Assembly: GCA_041725875.1 (NCBI GenBank)
Contig: JBGRQB010000027.1
Coordinates: forward strand, 1-32,376
Origin: JBGRQB01 sp041725875
GTDB lineage: Bacteria > Bacteroidota > Ignavibacteria > Ignavibacteriales > Melioribacteraceae
Reading direction: 5' to 3'
DNA length: 32,376 nt
Every line of letters begins with the position of its first letter. Positions within the stretch are counted from its first letter, which is position 1. The notes under the pieces are model-generated. The model saw only the letters and a program-made list of their open reading frames with translations, was not told the DNA's origin and did not search any database. Below, piece after piece: positions 24,514 through 32,376 of this stretch. The position numbers and the translations under genes were made by a program.

Positions 24514-26694
24514 CTAAAACTGAATTAAATATGAAAATTTTACCTGAAGCACTTTTTGCGATGAGCTGAAATCAGGATGATATTCAATATCATCAACTGA
24601 GTATGTATCGGAATCAAATTGTTCGTTGTACGCAATAAAAAGTGCACATCCGGGTGAAAATCTGTATCCCAGTAAAAAATATGTATTTAGTCTGTCACTC
24701 AAGATATTATACTGGGCAATTAAGCGCATATCGAGCTTGTTTGTAAAATAGTAGTAAAATTTGGTTCTGCATATTTCATACATTGTTTCAACAAACTCAT
24801 CGGTATCAATTGTATTGTATTTTACCAGACTACGATTGTAGCTCAAATTTATTTTAAGTTTGTTAAAAGGCTTAATTGTAGCACTTGATTTATATTCCCA
24901 AAAATATCCTTTTCGGTATTTTCCCTGATTATGCGTTAAACGGAAATAAACATCGGAGCTGGAATTGTTATCCAGAAAAAAGGAATATCTAAGTCTGTCG
25001 TAAAGAAAATCATCAACCCGGTCAAATCTTTTCCCTTTGGAAATTGACATACGAAAAGCCCAGTACTGCATATTTGAAAGCATTGTCCACAGCTCCATTT
25101 CTCTTGTAAGTGAAGCTTTATCAGAGAAATCAACATCTTCAAAGTTCACAAGATGGCCGCTTAAACCAATACTAAGTTTTCTTATTCCAATCTCTTCGAG
25201 TCTTGGCCCGATTCTTACCGATCCATTAATTTTTCTGTAATTATTATAATTATAGAATCCCAATTCATTTGCGACAAAATCTTTTCCCATTTCGCCATAG
25301 TTTAATCCAAATCCGAAAAAGTCGGTACTTTTGTTAAGTCGCAAATAAATGGAATGACTATTTTCGTTATCCCCGTCATTTAGTGATTTGCTCATTTCAA
25401 AGATAAATTTATAATTATCCCAGAATGCAAATTGTCCGTCAAAACCCAATATACGGTTATATTTTCCCGAATATTCCTTGCTCATTGCAATTAGTCCTAT
25501 TTGAGAATTATTGAAAATATCGCGATTAATTCTAAGGATATTATAAAATGCAGAATTGTCAAAATCTGAAGCAAGTTCTTCGTTTGAAATTTTGCTATTA
25601 ATTCCGCCGTCATCTTCATTCAGCGAATGTAAAAACCCTATATTCCACTCACCAACTTTTCCGGAGAGTTTAACTCCGTATGCGGGATTGTTTATTCTTC
25701 TTGAATAGAAAAGATTTGAAGAATGGTTTTGCCCTTTGGTTCTGAAATTTTCATTCCCTTCCAGAAAAAATGGTCTTTTTTCAGAAAGATACAAAGGATA
25801 GTTACTTAAATTTATTCTTTCATCATCAGCTTCAATCTGGGCAAAATCGGGGTTAACTGTAAGAACCAAATTAAGATTTGACGTAACTCCGTATTTTACA
25901 TCAAAACCGGTAACGCCGTTTTTGTTTCTCATATCAAAATCTGAAGTGCGGCTCTCTGTAAAACTTGATGTTGCATAAGGGATAAAATCTAAATTTACAC
26001 CATTCTTTAAATTGTTCAAATTTTTCAAGTGTCCGGCAGTTGATATACGAAATTGGTAATCCCTATTTTGAAACTGCCAGTAACTCATTTCTCTTTTTCT
26101 GGCAATATTTCTGAAAACATTTAATCCCCACTCTGTTTTGTTTTCATCAAACTGAAGAGTTGTAAAAGGGATTTTCATTTCGGCTGACCAGCCCGATTCG
26201 TGAATTCTTGTTTCGCTCCACCAAATCCCGTCCCAAGAGTAGCTTCTACGGTTATCATCAAAACATTTTCCGTCAAGCTGCGTTCCGGCAGCTGTTACGG
26301 CAAAAATATATGAATTAAGGTGATCGTGAAAAGTATCGAGCATAATGCCGATAAAGTCGCCCCAGCCGTATGTATCTCTGTTAGAGAAGGCATTTGCGAT
26401 AAGTTCGGGGGAATCGTCGTAACAATTTACTCCGATGTATAAATATTTATCATCGTAGAGAAATTTCACTTCGGTTTTTGCGGTTGCCGGCTCTCCTTCA
26501 TTTGGCTCGCGCTGTACAAAATTAGTTGCAATTTCTGCGGCTTTCCATTCATCGGGAAGTAAAATTCCGTCAATAACCGGAGCAACAGATTTAACAGCAT
26601 TAACATTTTTAATTTTAATTTGCGAGAAGATTGAAATGCTAAACAGCAGGAAGAGGATGCTGAGGGTATACGATCTAGAATTCAATACTGACAT
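24514..26694 (-). CDS. CBM9-like / DUF5916 outer-membrane protein
   Basis: 726 residues from ATG 26694; a TTG start at 26718 is possible but weak, and GGAG lies just before 26694. A signal peptide (YTLSILFLLFSISIFSQ) is followed by a CBM9-like sandwich (about 30-215: PVIDGILLPDEWKAAE, VKFLYDDKYLYIGVNCYDD, GWSAEMKIPFTTLQF). The DUF5916 part (about 230-726) has VTSNLNLVLTVNPDFAQIEADDERINL, then EKRPFFLEGNENF, and alternating strands typical of an outer-membrane barrel ending in a terminal phenylalanine. The family is common in Bacteroidota, and its substrate is usually unknown. It is a single-gene unit between two terminators. A TATTTTTG (-7-like) at 26716-26723 on the minus strand may be its promoter. 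Confidence 0.85.
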   Translation of the reverse strand: MSVLNSRSYTLSILFLLFSISIFSQIKIKNVNAVKSVAPVIDGILLPDEWKAAEIATNFVQREPNEGEPATAKTEVKFLYDDKYLYIGVNCYDDSPELIANAFSNRDTYGWGDFIGIMLDTFHDHLNSYIFAVTAAGTQLDGKCFDDNRRSYSWDGIWWSETRIHESGWSAEMKIPFTTLQFDENKTEWGLNVFRNIARKREMSYWQFQNRDYQFRISTAGHLKNLNNLKNGVNLDFIPYATSSFTESRTSDFDMRNKNGVTGFDVKYGVTSNLNLVLTVNPDFAQIEADDERINLSNYPLYLSEKRPFFLEGNENFRTKGQNHSSNLFYSRRINNPAYGVKLSGKVGEWNIGFLHSLNEDDGGINSKISNEELASDFDNSAFYNILRINRDIFNNSQIGLIAMSKEYSGKYNRILGFDGQFAFWDNYKFIFEMSKSLNDGDNENSHSIYLRLNKSTDFFGFGLNYGEMGKDFVANELGFYNYNNYRKINGSVRIGPRLEEIGIRKLSIGLSGHLVNFEDVDFSDKASLTREMELWTMLSNMQYWAFRMSISKGKRFDRVDDFLYDRLRYSFFLDNNSSSDVYFRLTHNQGKYRKGYFWEYKSSATIKPFNKLKINLSYNRSLVKYNTIDTDEFVETMYEICRTKFYYYFTNKLDMRLIAQYNILSDRLNTYFLLGYRFSPGCALFIAYNEQFDSDTYSVDDIEYHPDFSSSQKVLQVKFSYLIQF

Positions 26695-26732
26695 AACTCC
26701 GTATATTTTAATTTTCAAAAATAAAACTGAAC

Positions 26733-26763
26733 AAAAAGCTGAAGAGGTAAAAACCTCTTCAGC
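26733..26763 (-). terminator. Rho-independent terminator after the degenerate regulator gene
   Basis: GCTGAAGAGG (26738-26747) and CCTCTTCAGC (26754-26763) form a perfect 10-bp stem with a 6-base loop. On the minus strand it is followed immediately by five T (26733-26737). It separates the regulator ending at 26815 from the CBM9/DUF5916 gene starting 40 bases further on. Confidence 0.88.
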
Positions 26764-26814
26764 AGATGATTTCAGCCAAATGATGATTCGTATACTTCCC
26801 CCCGAAAATATACT

Positions 26815-27417
26815 TTATATCACTTCACTTACATTGTGATAAAAATGAAGTTTCCTGTAAATATTTCTTACAAGAAAATTAATTTTATCAATTGAGACAT
26901 TCAGTTTGTCAGCAATAATTGAATATGATTCCGCATCTTTCAGTAATGTCAAAAATACAAGCTCTCTTGTGGTAAAAAAATTGTTTTTAATTTTTTTTAA
27001 TCCAGATATTTTCACAAAAGGTGATGCAAGCTCTTCGGCCAATACTTTGGGAATAAAAACTTCTCCGTTAATTGAATTACTGACAATTCTGATAATATCA
27101 AAATCTTTTTCTTTTAAACTGAAGTAGCCTGTTGCTCCGGTTTTAAGGGCGTTTAATCCTTCTTCGGATAATTCGTAATTATCGATTAAAATAATTGGAA
27201 TATCAGAAAAATTGTGTTTCAGAATTTTAAGAATTTCCGAATGATCAGATTCTGTTTTTTCAGAAAACAGAATTACCAAATCGGGATAAAGATTCTGCAA
27301 TGATTCAGTATCTGATTCAACAACCTTTCTTACTTCCAAATTGAATGAAGAGGTTAACTCTGCCAGAAATTTTTCCGGGAACGATCTATTTATTTCTACA
27401 ATTAATAAATTTTTCAT
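26815..27417 (-). CDS. Degenerate NarL-like regulator with pseudo-receiver
   Basis: 200 residues. The N-terminal half has the length and hydrophobic pattern of a receiver, but the key residues are gone: the acidic pair reads VEINRSF, and the phospho-aspartate position in PDLVILFSEK aligns to phenylalanine. The C-terminal LuxR-type helix-turn-helix survives (FTTRELVFLTLLKDAESYSIIADKLNVSIDKI, ending NIYRKLHFYHNVSEVI) and is close to the intact regulator 111 bases upstream (NIYRKLHVHS in both contexts). It probably binds DNA without classical phosphorylation, or acts by pairing with the intact paralogue. It is the last gene before a strong terminator. Confidence 0.78.
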   Translation of the reverse strand: MKNLLIVEINRSFPEKFLAELTSSFNLEVRKVVESDTESLQNLYPDLVILFSEKTESDHSEILKILKHNFSDIPIILIDNYELSEEGLNALKTGATGYFSLKEKDFDIIRIVSNSINGEVFIPKVLAEELASPFVKISGLKKIKNNFFTTRELVFLTLLKDAESYSIIADKLNVSIDKINFLVRNIYRKLHFYHNVSEVI

Positions 27418-27460
27418 AGTTTCATTTTTCTTGAAACTAAAATTAAAGTTCTGGCAGATA

Positions 27461-27485
27461 AAAAGAACCTACATATAAAGAGGTT
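27461..27485 (-). terminator. Possible weak terminator between the two regulators
   Basis: On the minus strand AACCT and AGGTT (27481-27485 and 27466-27470) form a 5-bp stem with a 10-base loop, followed by CTTTTT. A second small hairpin (27510-27527, with one wobble pair) lies directly after the stop at 27529. Both are weak, so partial read-through into the next regulator is likely. Confidence 0.3.
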
Positions 27486-27528
27486 TTTATTGAGGGTGAG
27501 TAATGCTGACCTACATTTTAATGTGGGA

Positions 27529-28167
27529 TTACACAAGACCTTCCTTAATTGCTTTTGCAACTGCTTCTTTTTGTGAGTGAACGTGAAGTTTTCTGTAGAT
27601 ATTTCTGAAATGGTATCTCACTGTATCGATGCTGATAAATAATGAATCGGCAATAACCTGATAACTGTTTCCTTCAACCAATCCTTTTAGCACTTCTTTT
27701 TCCCGGGCAGTTAAAGAATAAACTTCCGAAGCTGCTTTTTTGTTATCTTTTTTCTGAAAATAGGCCACTACTTTTCTGGCTATCGGAGCGCTCATTGGTG
27801 CCCCGCCCTCACTTGCTTCTTTTATAGCTTCAAGTAATCTTGTCGGTTCTGTTTTTTTCACCAGATAACCGCAGGCGCCGGCGCAAAGTGCATCAAAGAT
27901 TTTTTCATTTTCTTCGTAAACAGTTAAAATCAAAATCGGGATATCTGGAAAGATTTTTTTTACTTTTTCAATTCCTTCAATTCCGGACATTCCGGGCAGA
28001 CCAATATCCATAAGCATTACATCAGGATATTGTTCTTCTATCTCCTTAAGCATATCTTCGCAGTTTTCGTATGTGTTGGAACATTTAAATCCTTCTGTTC
28101 CGTTTAACAAAAATTTCAATCCCTCTCTTATAGGGGCGCTATCTTCAACTATTACTACATTTATCAT
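27529..28167 (-). CDS. NarL/LuxR-type response regulator
   Basis: 212 residues. The receiver has an intact site (VIVEDSAPIREG, phospho-aspartate in VMLMDIGLPGMSG, ILTVYEEN, GYLVKKTEP). The C-terminal LuxR-type HTH is complete (LTAREKEVLKGLVEGNSYQVIADSLFISIDTV, then RNIYRKLHVHSQKEA). It starts 4 bases after the propeller kinase gene ends, so the two are a cognate pair in one transcript. It would activate or repress genes when the kinase phosphorylates it. A paralogue lacking the phospho site follows downstream. Confidence 0.93.
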   Translation of the reverse strand: MINVVIVEDSAPIREGLKFLLNGTEGFKCSNTYENCEDMLKEIEEQYPDVMLMDIGLPGMSGIEGIEKVKKIFPDIPILILTVYEENEKIFDALCAGACGYLVKKTEPTRLLEAIKEASEGGAPMSAPIARKVVAYFQKKDNKKAASEVYSLTAREKEVLKGLVEGNSYQVIADSLFISIDTVRYHFRNIYRKLHVHSQKEAVAKAIKEGLV

Positions 28168-28171
28168 CTTA

Positions 28172-31036
28172 TCAACCTGTTATTTTTCCTTCAAATAAAA
28201 TTTTTGTACCTTCACCAACCGCAGAGTTTATATCAAGAGTTCCGTTAATTGTGTCAGATCTCTGCTGCATGTTTTTGAGTCCGTGACCATTTGTTTTCTG
28301 GTCTTTATTAAAACCAATTCCATCATCGGCCAGACGCATTTTTAATTTTTTCCCGTCAACATCTGCATCGAGAAATATTTTGTTACAGTCGCTATATTTT
28401 AACGAATTGTTTATACCTTCTTTAAATATTAGATAAAGATGCTGTCTGTATTCCATAGGAAGTGAAATTGCCTGAAGAGAAACAAGATTTTTAGATTGAA
28501 AACTAATTCCTTTTGAGTTAAAAATTTCAAGGTATGTTTCTTCCAAACGAATAATCAAATCGTATAAAGAATCGCGTTTCGGATTTACAAGCCATACAAT
28601 ATCACTCATCGAATCTACAAGTTGTCTGGCAGTCCGGCTTATCAAATTCAGGTTTCTTGTTACATCTTCATTATTTCTTTCTTTTGCAAGTGCAATCACT
28701 TCACTTAAAATGGAAATTTCCGTTAATCCGGCTCCAACGTTATCGTGCAGATCAGCAGAAAGTTTTGTTCTTAATCTTTCAAACTGAATAACTTGTCTGA
28801 CGCGCATTGTAATAAAAAGTGTTACGGTTCCGGCAACTAAAATTATACTTAATGTTATAAACCACCAGCTTAGATAAAAAGGTGCTAAAATGGTGAATGA
28901 AATTCCGGCAATTTTGCTCCAGTTTCCACCTTCATTTTTTGCTCTTACTTCAAAGCGATATTCTCCGTTATCCAGATTAGCATATCTTACAAATCTCACA
29001 TCGGATTCAACCCACTTTGGATCTTCGTTTGTTAATCTGTACTGATATTTTACTTGTCCGGGAGATGTATGGTTAACACCCATAAAGCGGAACCGAAGAT
29101 AGTTTTCATTATGTTTAAACACGAGTTTTTTATTCTGATAAAAATCATCAACAATTTTATCGTACAAACGCACGGAAGTTAATTTTATTTCAGGAGGATT
29201 TTGAGCTGTGTTGTCTTTAAGAGGATCGTAGCAAGAGACTCCTTTAAGAGTTCCGACCCACATTCTTCCTTTTTTATCTTTGAACAATCCTCGTACATTA
29301 CACTCATTTCCTGCAAGTCCGTTTTTCATTGAAATGTTTCTGACCTGAATTTCATCATTATCAAATTTGATAATATCCATTCCGCGATTTGTTGTCAGAT
29401 AAATCTGATTATAATCATCTTCTCCCACGCAGTAGATTGTATTGTCAGTTAAACCATTTAATGTATTATAAACTTTAAATTCACCATCCTTTATAACTGT
29501 GAGTCCGCCCTGTGTTCCGGCAAGTATGGTTCCGTCTTCTCTTTCAAAGATGCTAAGAATTTTGTTATCTGCCAGACCGTCAGATTTTGTTATTGAACTG
29601 ACGGAATCATTTTCAATTTTGATAATTCCGCTGTTTTCTGTCCCGACAAGCAGAGTCCCGTTTTTCAACTTATAGACTAAAGAAATTCTTGCTGCCGGAA
29701 GATCTTTATTCACTTTGTATTTTTTTACTTTGTTATCTTTTATTATGTAAAGTCTGTTGCTACTTACTGCGTAAATATTTTTTTCTTTATCAATCTGGAC
29801 AGTTGTTATAAAAGTATTTTCCAAACCTGCTTTTCTATCAATGATTTTTATAAGTCCGTTTCTCCCCCAGTGAACCAAACCAATATCGGTTGCAGCAATA
29901 AAACTGCTTTCATCGTAAGCTTTAACATCATTTATACTATTTGTAGGGAAGCCGGTTTTTCTCGATAAAATTTCAACTTTGCCGTTGTTGTAAACCTGAA
30001 TTCCTCCGCCAAAAGAAGCAACAAAAATTTTGTTATCATAACCTTCGGTGATTCCGTAAATACGATTAGAAGTAAACCCTGTTTCACGATTAAGAGAAAA
30101 GATTCTTCCACCGTCATAAAGCGCAACACCTTCAGCTCTTACACCAAAATAATAAACTCCGTTAAAATCACGACCAACTGAAACCACGTTATTTCCGGGC
30201 AAGCCGTTTTTTGTATCGATGATTTCAATTTCGCCATCATCATAAATTAAAACGCCCTGATTGGTTGTTACAAAAACCTGATTAAAATCTCCGGGAAATA
30301 TTTTTCTGATTCGCAGGTTTTCAATTTTTTCATTAAGGTTAACAACCTTAATAACACCATCTTTATAAGTTGCAAAACCGCTTACGGTGTTAACAACAAT
30401 TGCCCCGACTGAATTTTGAAAAGCGCTTCCCCAGTGCGTGTTAAACTCTTTGCTGTTTGAGATCACTTCAAATTTTTCATCGGTAAGTTTTATAAGTCCT
30501 GTTCCTCTTACTGCAAAATAGACATTACCATTTTCATCTCCGGTTATGGCGTAAACACGCTTACCGGCAAACAAAGAATCTTTATATATTTTAACCAGTT
30601 TGTTATCTTTAAGTTTTGCCAGTCCCCGATTCAAACCAACAAAAATTTCATTTTTTCTATTTGTATAGAGTGAGTAAACATCTGAAAGATCTTCTCCCTC
30701 TTTCAGTTGAACATTATCAATTTTGTAATTTTTATAAGTACTGACTCCAAGGTTGGTTCCTACTATCAAATTTCCTTTTTTATCTTCGCAAAGTGCTTTT
30801 ATATCTGTGCCGACAAGTCCGTCAATTAAATCATAATTGTGATAATAGATTCCGTCCCACCTTGTTAAACCATGCATTGTTCCGAACCAGATATATCCGT
30901 TGCCGCTTTGATAAATTTCGTTAACGTAAGATTGGGCAAGTCCGTCTTCAATTGTAAGATTTCTGAATATTTTCACCTGTGAAAATGAAGAGGTTAAGAA
31001 TATCAGAAGCGTTAATGTTTTTAACAAGTTTTTCAT
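28172..31036 (-). CDS. Periplasmic propeller sensor kinase (Reg_prop, Y_Y_Y, HisKA_3)
   Basis: 954 residues. A signal peptide (LLIFLTSSFSQ) leads into a long array of Reg_prop repeats (about 25-620), with recurring GLxxNxIxxI and DGxIxVGT-type segments forming a periplasmic propeller. A Y_Y_Y domain (about 640-705, YQYRLTNEDPKWV, FEVRAKNEGGNWS) comes next, then one membrane segment (about 715-737), HisKA_3 with its histidine near 763 (LSADLHDNVGAGLTEISIL), and HATPase (FKEGINNSLKYS, ADDGIGFN, GHGLKNMQQRSD). Such sensors often detect polysaccharide fragments in Bacteroidota. Unlike hybrid SusR-type sensors it has no receiver or AraC domain; the separate NarL-type regulator downstream is the partner. 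The ligand is unknown, and no polysaccharide-utilisation genes are in view. Confidence 0.92.
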   Translation of the reverse strand: MKNLLKTLTLLIFLTSSFSQVKIFRNLTIEDGLAQSYVNEIYQSGNGYIWFGTMHGLTRWDGIYYHNYDLIDGLVGTDIKALCEDKKGNLIVGTNLGVSTYKNYKIDNVQLKEGEDLSDVYSLYTNRKNEIFVGLNRGLAKLKDNKLVKIYKDSLFAGKRVYAITGDENGNVYFAVRGTGLIKLTDEKFEVISNSKEFNTHWGSAFQNSVGAIVVNTVSGFATYKDGVIKVVNLNEKIENLRIRKIFPGDFNQVFVTTNQGVLIYDDGEIEIIDTKNGLPGNNVVSVGRDFNGVYYFGVRAEGVALYDGGRIFSLNRETGFTSNRIYGITEGYDNKIFVASFGGGIQVYNNGKVEILSRKTGFPTNSINDVKAYDESSFIAATDIGLVHWGRNGLIKIIDRKAGLENTFITTVQIDKEKNIYAVSSNRLYIIKDNKVKKYKVNKDLPAARISLVYKLKNGTLLVGTENSGIIKIENDSVSSITKSDGLADNKILSIFEREDGTILAGTQGGLTVIKDGEFKVYNTLNGLTDNTIYCVGEDDYNQIYLTTNRGMDIIKFDNDEIQVRNISMKNGLAGNECNVRGLFKDKKGRMWVGTLKGVSCYDPLKDNTAQNPPEIKLTSVRLYDKIVDDFYQNKKLVFKHNENYLRFRFMGVNHTSPGQVKYQYRLTNEDPKWVESDVRFVRYANLDNGEYRFEVRAKNEGGNWSKIAGISFTILAPFYLSWWFITLSIILVAGTVTLFITMRVRQVIQFERLRTKLSADLHDNVGAGLTEISILSEVIALAKERNNEDVTRNLNLISRTARQLVDSMSDIVWLVNPKRDSLYDLIIRLEETYLEIFNSKGISFQSKNLVSLQAISLPMEYRQHLYLIFKEGINNSLKYSDCNKIFLDADVDGKKLKMRLADDGIGFNKDQKTNGHGLKNMQQRSDTINGTLDINSAVGEGTKILFEGKITG

Positions 31037-31092
31037 AAAAACTCACTTTGATTAAAAAGGAATTTAAAATATACTTTTAAAAATGATTTATG

Positions 31093-31464
31093 TTAATTAA
31101 AAATTTTCGGAAGAAAAACCAGCAGACCAATTATCACGGAAGTTATAGCGGCAACAAGAACCGCACCGGCAGCAAGATCTTTTACCAAACCGGCTTTTTT
31201 ATTGTATTCCGGGAAAAGTATATCTATAATTAATTCAATTGCAGTGTTAAAAATTTCTGAAAGAAGCACAATTCCTACAGCAAGGAAAATTAATCCCCAT
31301 TCAAGAAAATTAAGTTCAAAAAAAACGCCTAAAACAAGTGTTAAACACATTATTATTAAATGAATCCACATATTGTGTTGAGATTTAACTGTATATTTTA
31401 TACCATTCCAAGCGTAATAAAAACTTTTAATTCTTTTAACTAATGAAAATTTGTTATCTCCCAT
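31093..31464 (-). CDS. dgkA: Diacylglycerol/undecaprenol kinase (DgkA family)
   Basis: 123 residues with three membrane helices and the family motif LLSEIFNTAIELIID (about 68-82), whose glutamates and asparagine form the active site. The N-terminal SFYYAWNGIKYTVKSQHNMWIHL is also typical of this group. It phosphorylates a membrane lipid alcohol, either diacylglycerol or undecaprenol; the two activities cannot be told apart here. A purine-rich AAAGGTG precedes the ATG. The upstream serine-hydrolase gene ends in a terminator, so this gene has its own promoter. Confidence 0.93.
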   Translation of the reverse strand: MGDNKFSLVKRIKSFYYAWNGIKYTVKSQHNMWIHLIIMCLTLVLGVFFELNFLEWGLIFLAVGIVLLSEIFNTAIELIIDILFPEYNKKAGLVKDLAAGAVLVAAITSVIIGLLVFLPKIFN

Positions 31465-31502
31465 TAAACACCTTTATAGTAATTAGAATTAAAGTTAATA
31501 TT

Positions 31503-31526
31503 AAAGCCGCTTTTCAAAGCGGCTTT
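31503..31526. terminator. Hairpin terminator after the serine-hydrolase gene
   Basis: AAAGCCGCTTT (31503-31513) and AAAGCGGCTTT (31516-31526) form an 11-bp stem with a 2-base centre; the effective loop is larger. The hairpin begins one base after the stop of the minus-strand gene ending at 31528. T-runs flank both sides, so it could work in both directions, although only the minus strand has an upstream gene. Confidence 0.82.
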
Positions 31527-31527
31527 T

Positions 31528-32376
31528 TTATTGTAAAATTGTTGAGTCTTGTTCAATTGTTACCTTTGTCGAATCCTTAAACAAAATGTGTTCAATTTTT
31601 TTTACCAGCCAACTGATATTTCTGTTTGTATTGTTGAGCAAAATTATTGTGGAGTGATCTTCAATATATCTTCCGAGATAAGTTTTAAAGCTGTTCCATC
31701 TTCCAAAATGATAAACAACTTTTCTGTCTTTAACTTCCTTAATTCTGAATCCAAAACCGTAATGCCAGTCGCGACCATTAGATAATCTTACTCTTGTAAA
31801 TGCCTGACTAATAGTAGAATCGGAAACAAGTGTATTGTTATACAGTGCATCATCCCATTTGCGTAAATCGCTTATTGTGGAATAAATTCCTTTGTCGCCA
31901 ACAATACCGTCATTTTTTGTATCCAGATTAACAGCATATCTTCCGCGCCATCTGAAATACCCCATTGTTCTGCCTTTATGCTTATTTTCAAACAATCTGC
32001 TGTAAACAAACGAGCTATTCATTCCGAGTTTTTTGAAAATTTTTGTTTCTACAAAATCGATAAAAGTTTTGCCTGTCACCTTTTCAACAATAAGAGGAAG
32101 AATTGCATATCCTGTGTTGCAGTAGCTGAATTTGCGTCCGGGATTAAAATTTAATTTCGGATTATTTTCAAACATAACTTTAAGCATCACATCGTTATAG
32201 GGGATACTGTCTTTAGGCAGTTTATGTTCAACATAATACATATAATTGGGCAGACCCGAAGTATGGTTCAGCAAATGTCTTATTGTAATATTGTCAAAAG
32301 TAAATTCGGGAAGATATGTATGAACAGAATCGTCGTAACTTATTTTTCCCTCTTCTGCAAGAATCATAATTGCCAT
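31528..32376 (-). CDS. Serine hydrolase, beta-lactamase/class C PBP family (N-terminus beyond right edge)
   Basis: At least 282 residues are visible. The segment AIMILAEEGKISYDDSVHTYLPEF normally lies just after the SxxK active-site motif, which is therefore outside the window; the methionine at the edge is unlikely to be the start. Visible motifs are NHTSGLPNY, the YxN equivalent in FSYCNTGYAILPLIVE and the third-motif HxG in VVYHFGRWNS. Members include peptidases, esterases and beta-lactamases acting in the periplasm. The substrate cannot be inferred. The gene ends directly at a strong hairpin terminator. Confidence 0.85.
   Translation of the reverse strand: MAIMILAEEGKISYDDSVHTYLPEFTFDNITIRHLLNHTSGLPNYMYYVEHKLPKDSIPYNDVMLKVMFENNPKLNFNPGRKFSYCNTGYAILPLIVEKVTGKTFIDFVETKIFKKLGMNSSFVYSRLFENKHKGRTMGYFRWRGRYAVNLDTKNDGIVGDKGIYSTISDLRKWDDALYNNTLVSDSTISQAFTRVRLSNGRDWHYGFGFRIKEVKDRKVVYHFGRWNSFKTYLGRYIEDHSTIILLNNTNRNISWLVKKIEHILFKDSTKVTIEQDSTILQ

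Noticed and set aside
28300..31000. Repeated segments suggestive of a DNA repeat
   Set aside because: The similarity is at protein level (propeller repeats) within one gene, not a nucleotide repeat array or CRISPR.

Overview
This AT-rich window (roughly one third G+C by eye) looks like a chromosomal segment from a Bacteroidota/Ignavibacteria-type bacterium. The grounds are a TAnnTTTG-type -7 box, a LytS/LytTR two-component pair, a periplasmic ligand-binding propeller (Reg_prop/Y_Y_Y) sensor kinase and a CBM9/DUF5916 outer-membrane protein. Several genes have clear purine-rich Shine-Dalgarno sites (e.g. GGAGG before the CFA-like methyltransferase), which fits the Ignavibacteria side better than Flavobacteria or Bacteroidia, where such sites are rare. 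This placement is inference. I saw no tRNA, rRNA, IS element or CRISPR array.

Layout. 1-3525 (minus): RND efflux pump (cut by the left edge) and its membrane-fusion subunit. 3746-5517 (plus): a LytS-type sensor kinase and LytTR regulator, divergent from the pump. The shared intergenic region holds a mirror-symmetric set of four TTCAAC/GTTGAA sites, two per strand, each pair spaced 21 bp. 5580-9570 (plus): a zinc-type ABC importer (znuA, znuC, znuB) followed by a CHAD-domain protein. 9567-16332: a divergent light/photo-oxidation module. On the minus strand it has a MerR regulator with a B12-binding domain (CarH/LitR type), a DUF1295 membrane reductase-like protein, an SRPBCC protein, a class II DNA photolyase and a lipocalin lipoprotein, each pair of genes touching or overlapping. 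On the plus strand it has a fatty-acid desaturase, a DUF1475-like membrane protein, a cyclopropane-fatty-acid-synthase-like methyltransferase and the N-terminal stump of an FAD-dependent oxidoreductase. The 340-bp intergenic region carries three phased copies of TATACAA plus two inverted copies, matching a CarH-type operator.

16345-31036 is almost entirely minus-strand signal transduction: a four-PAS histidine kinase; a small secreted protein; a YfiR-like periplasmic protein, a CHASE8-like/HAMP/PAS kinase, an Rcp1-like single-domain response regulator and a receiver-PAS-PAS kinase forming one operon; a CBM9/DUF5916 barrel protein; a degenerate and an intact NarL-type regulator; and a propeller sensor kinase. 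31093-32376 (minus): a DgkA-family lipid kinase and the C-terminal part of a serine hydrolase (beta-lactamase family) cut by the right edge.

The two most interesting systems are (i) the B12/light-controlled lipid-remodelling and photorepair cluster with its visible operator and broken last gene, and (ii) the efflux pump and LytS/LytTR pair joined by a symmetric two-way operator. A third is a YfiR-type periplasmic regulator placed beside a histidine kinase instead of the usual diguanylate cyclase.
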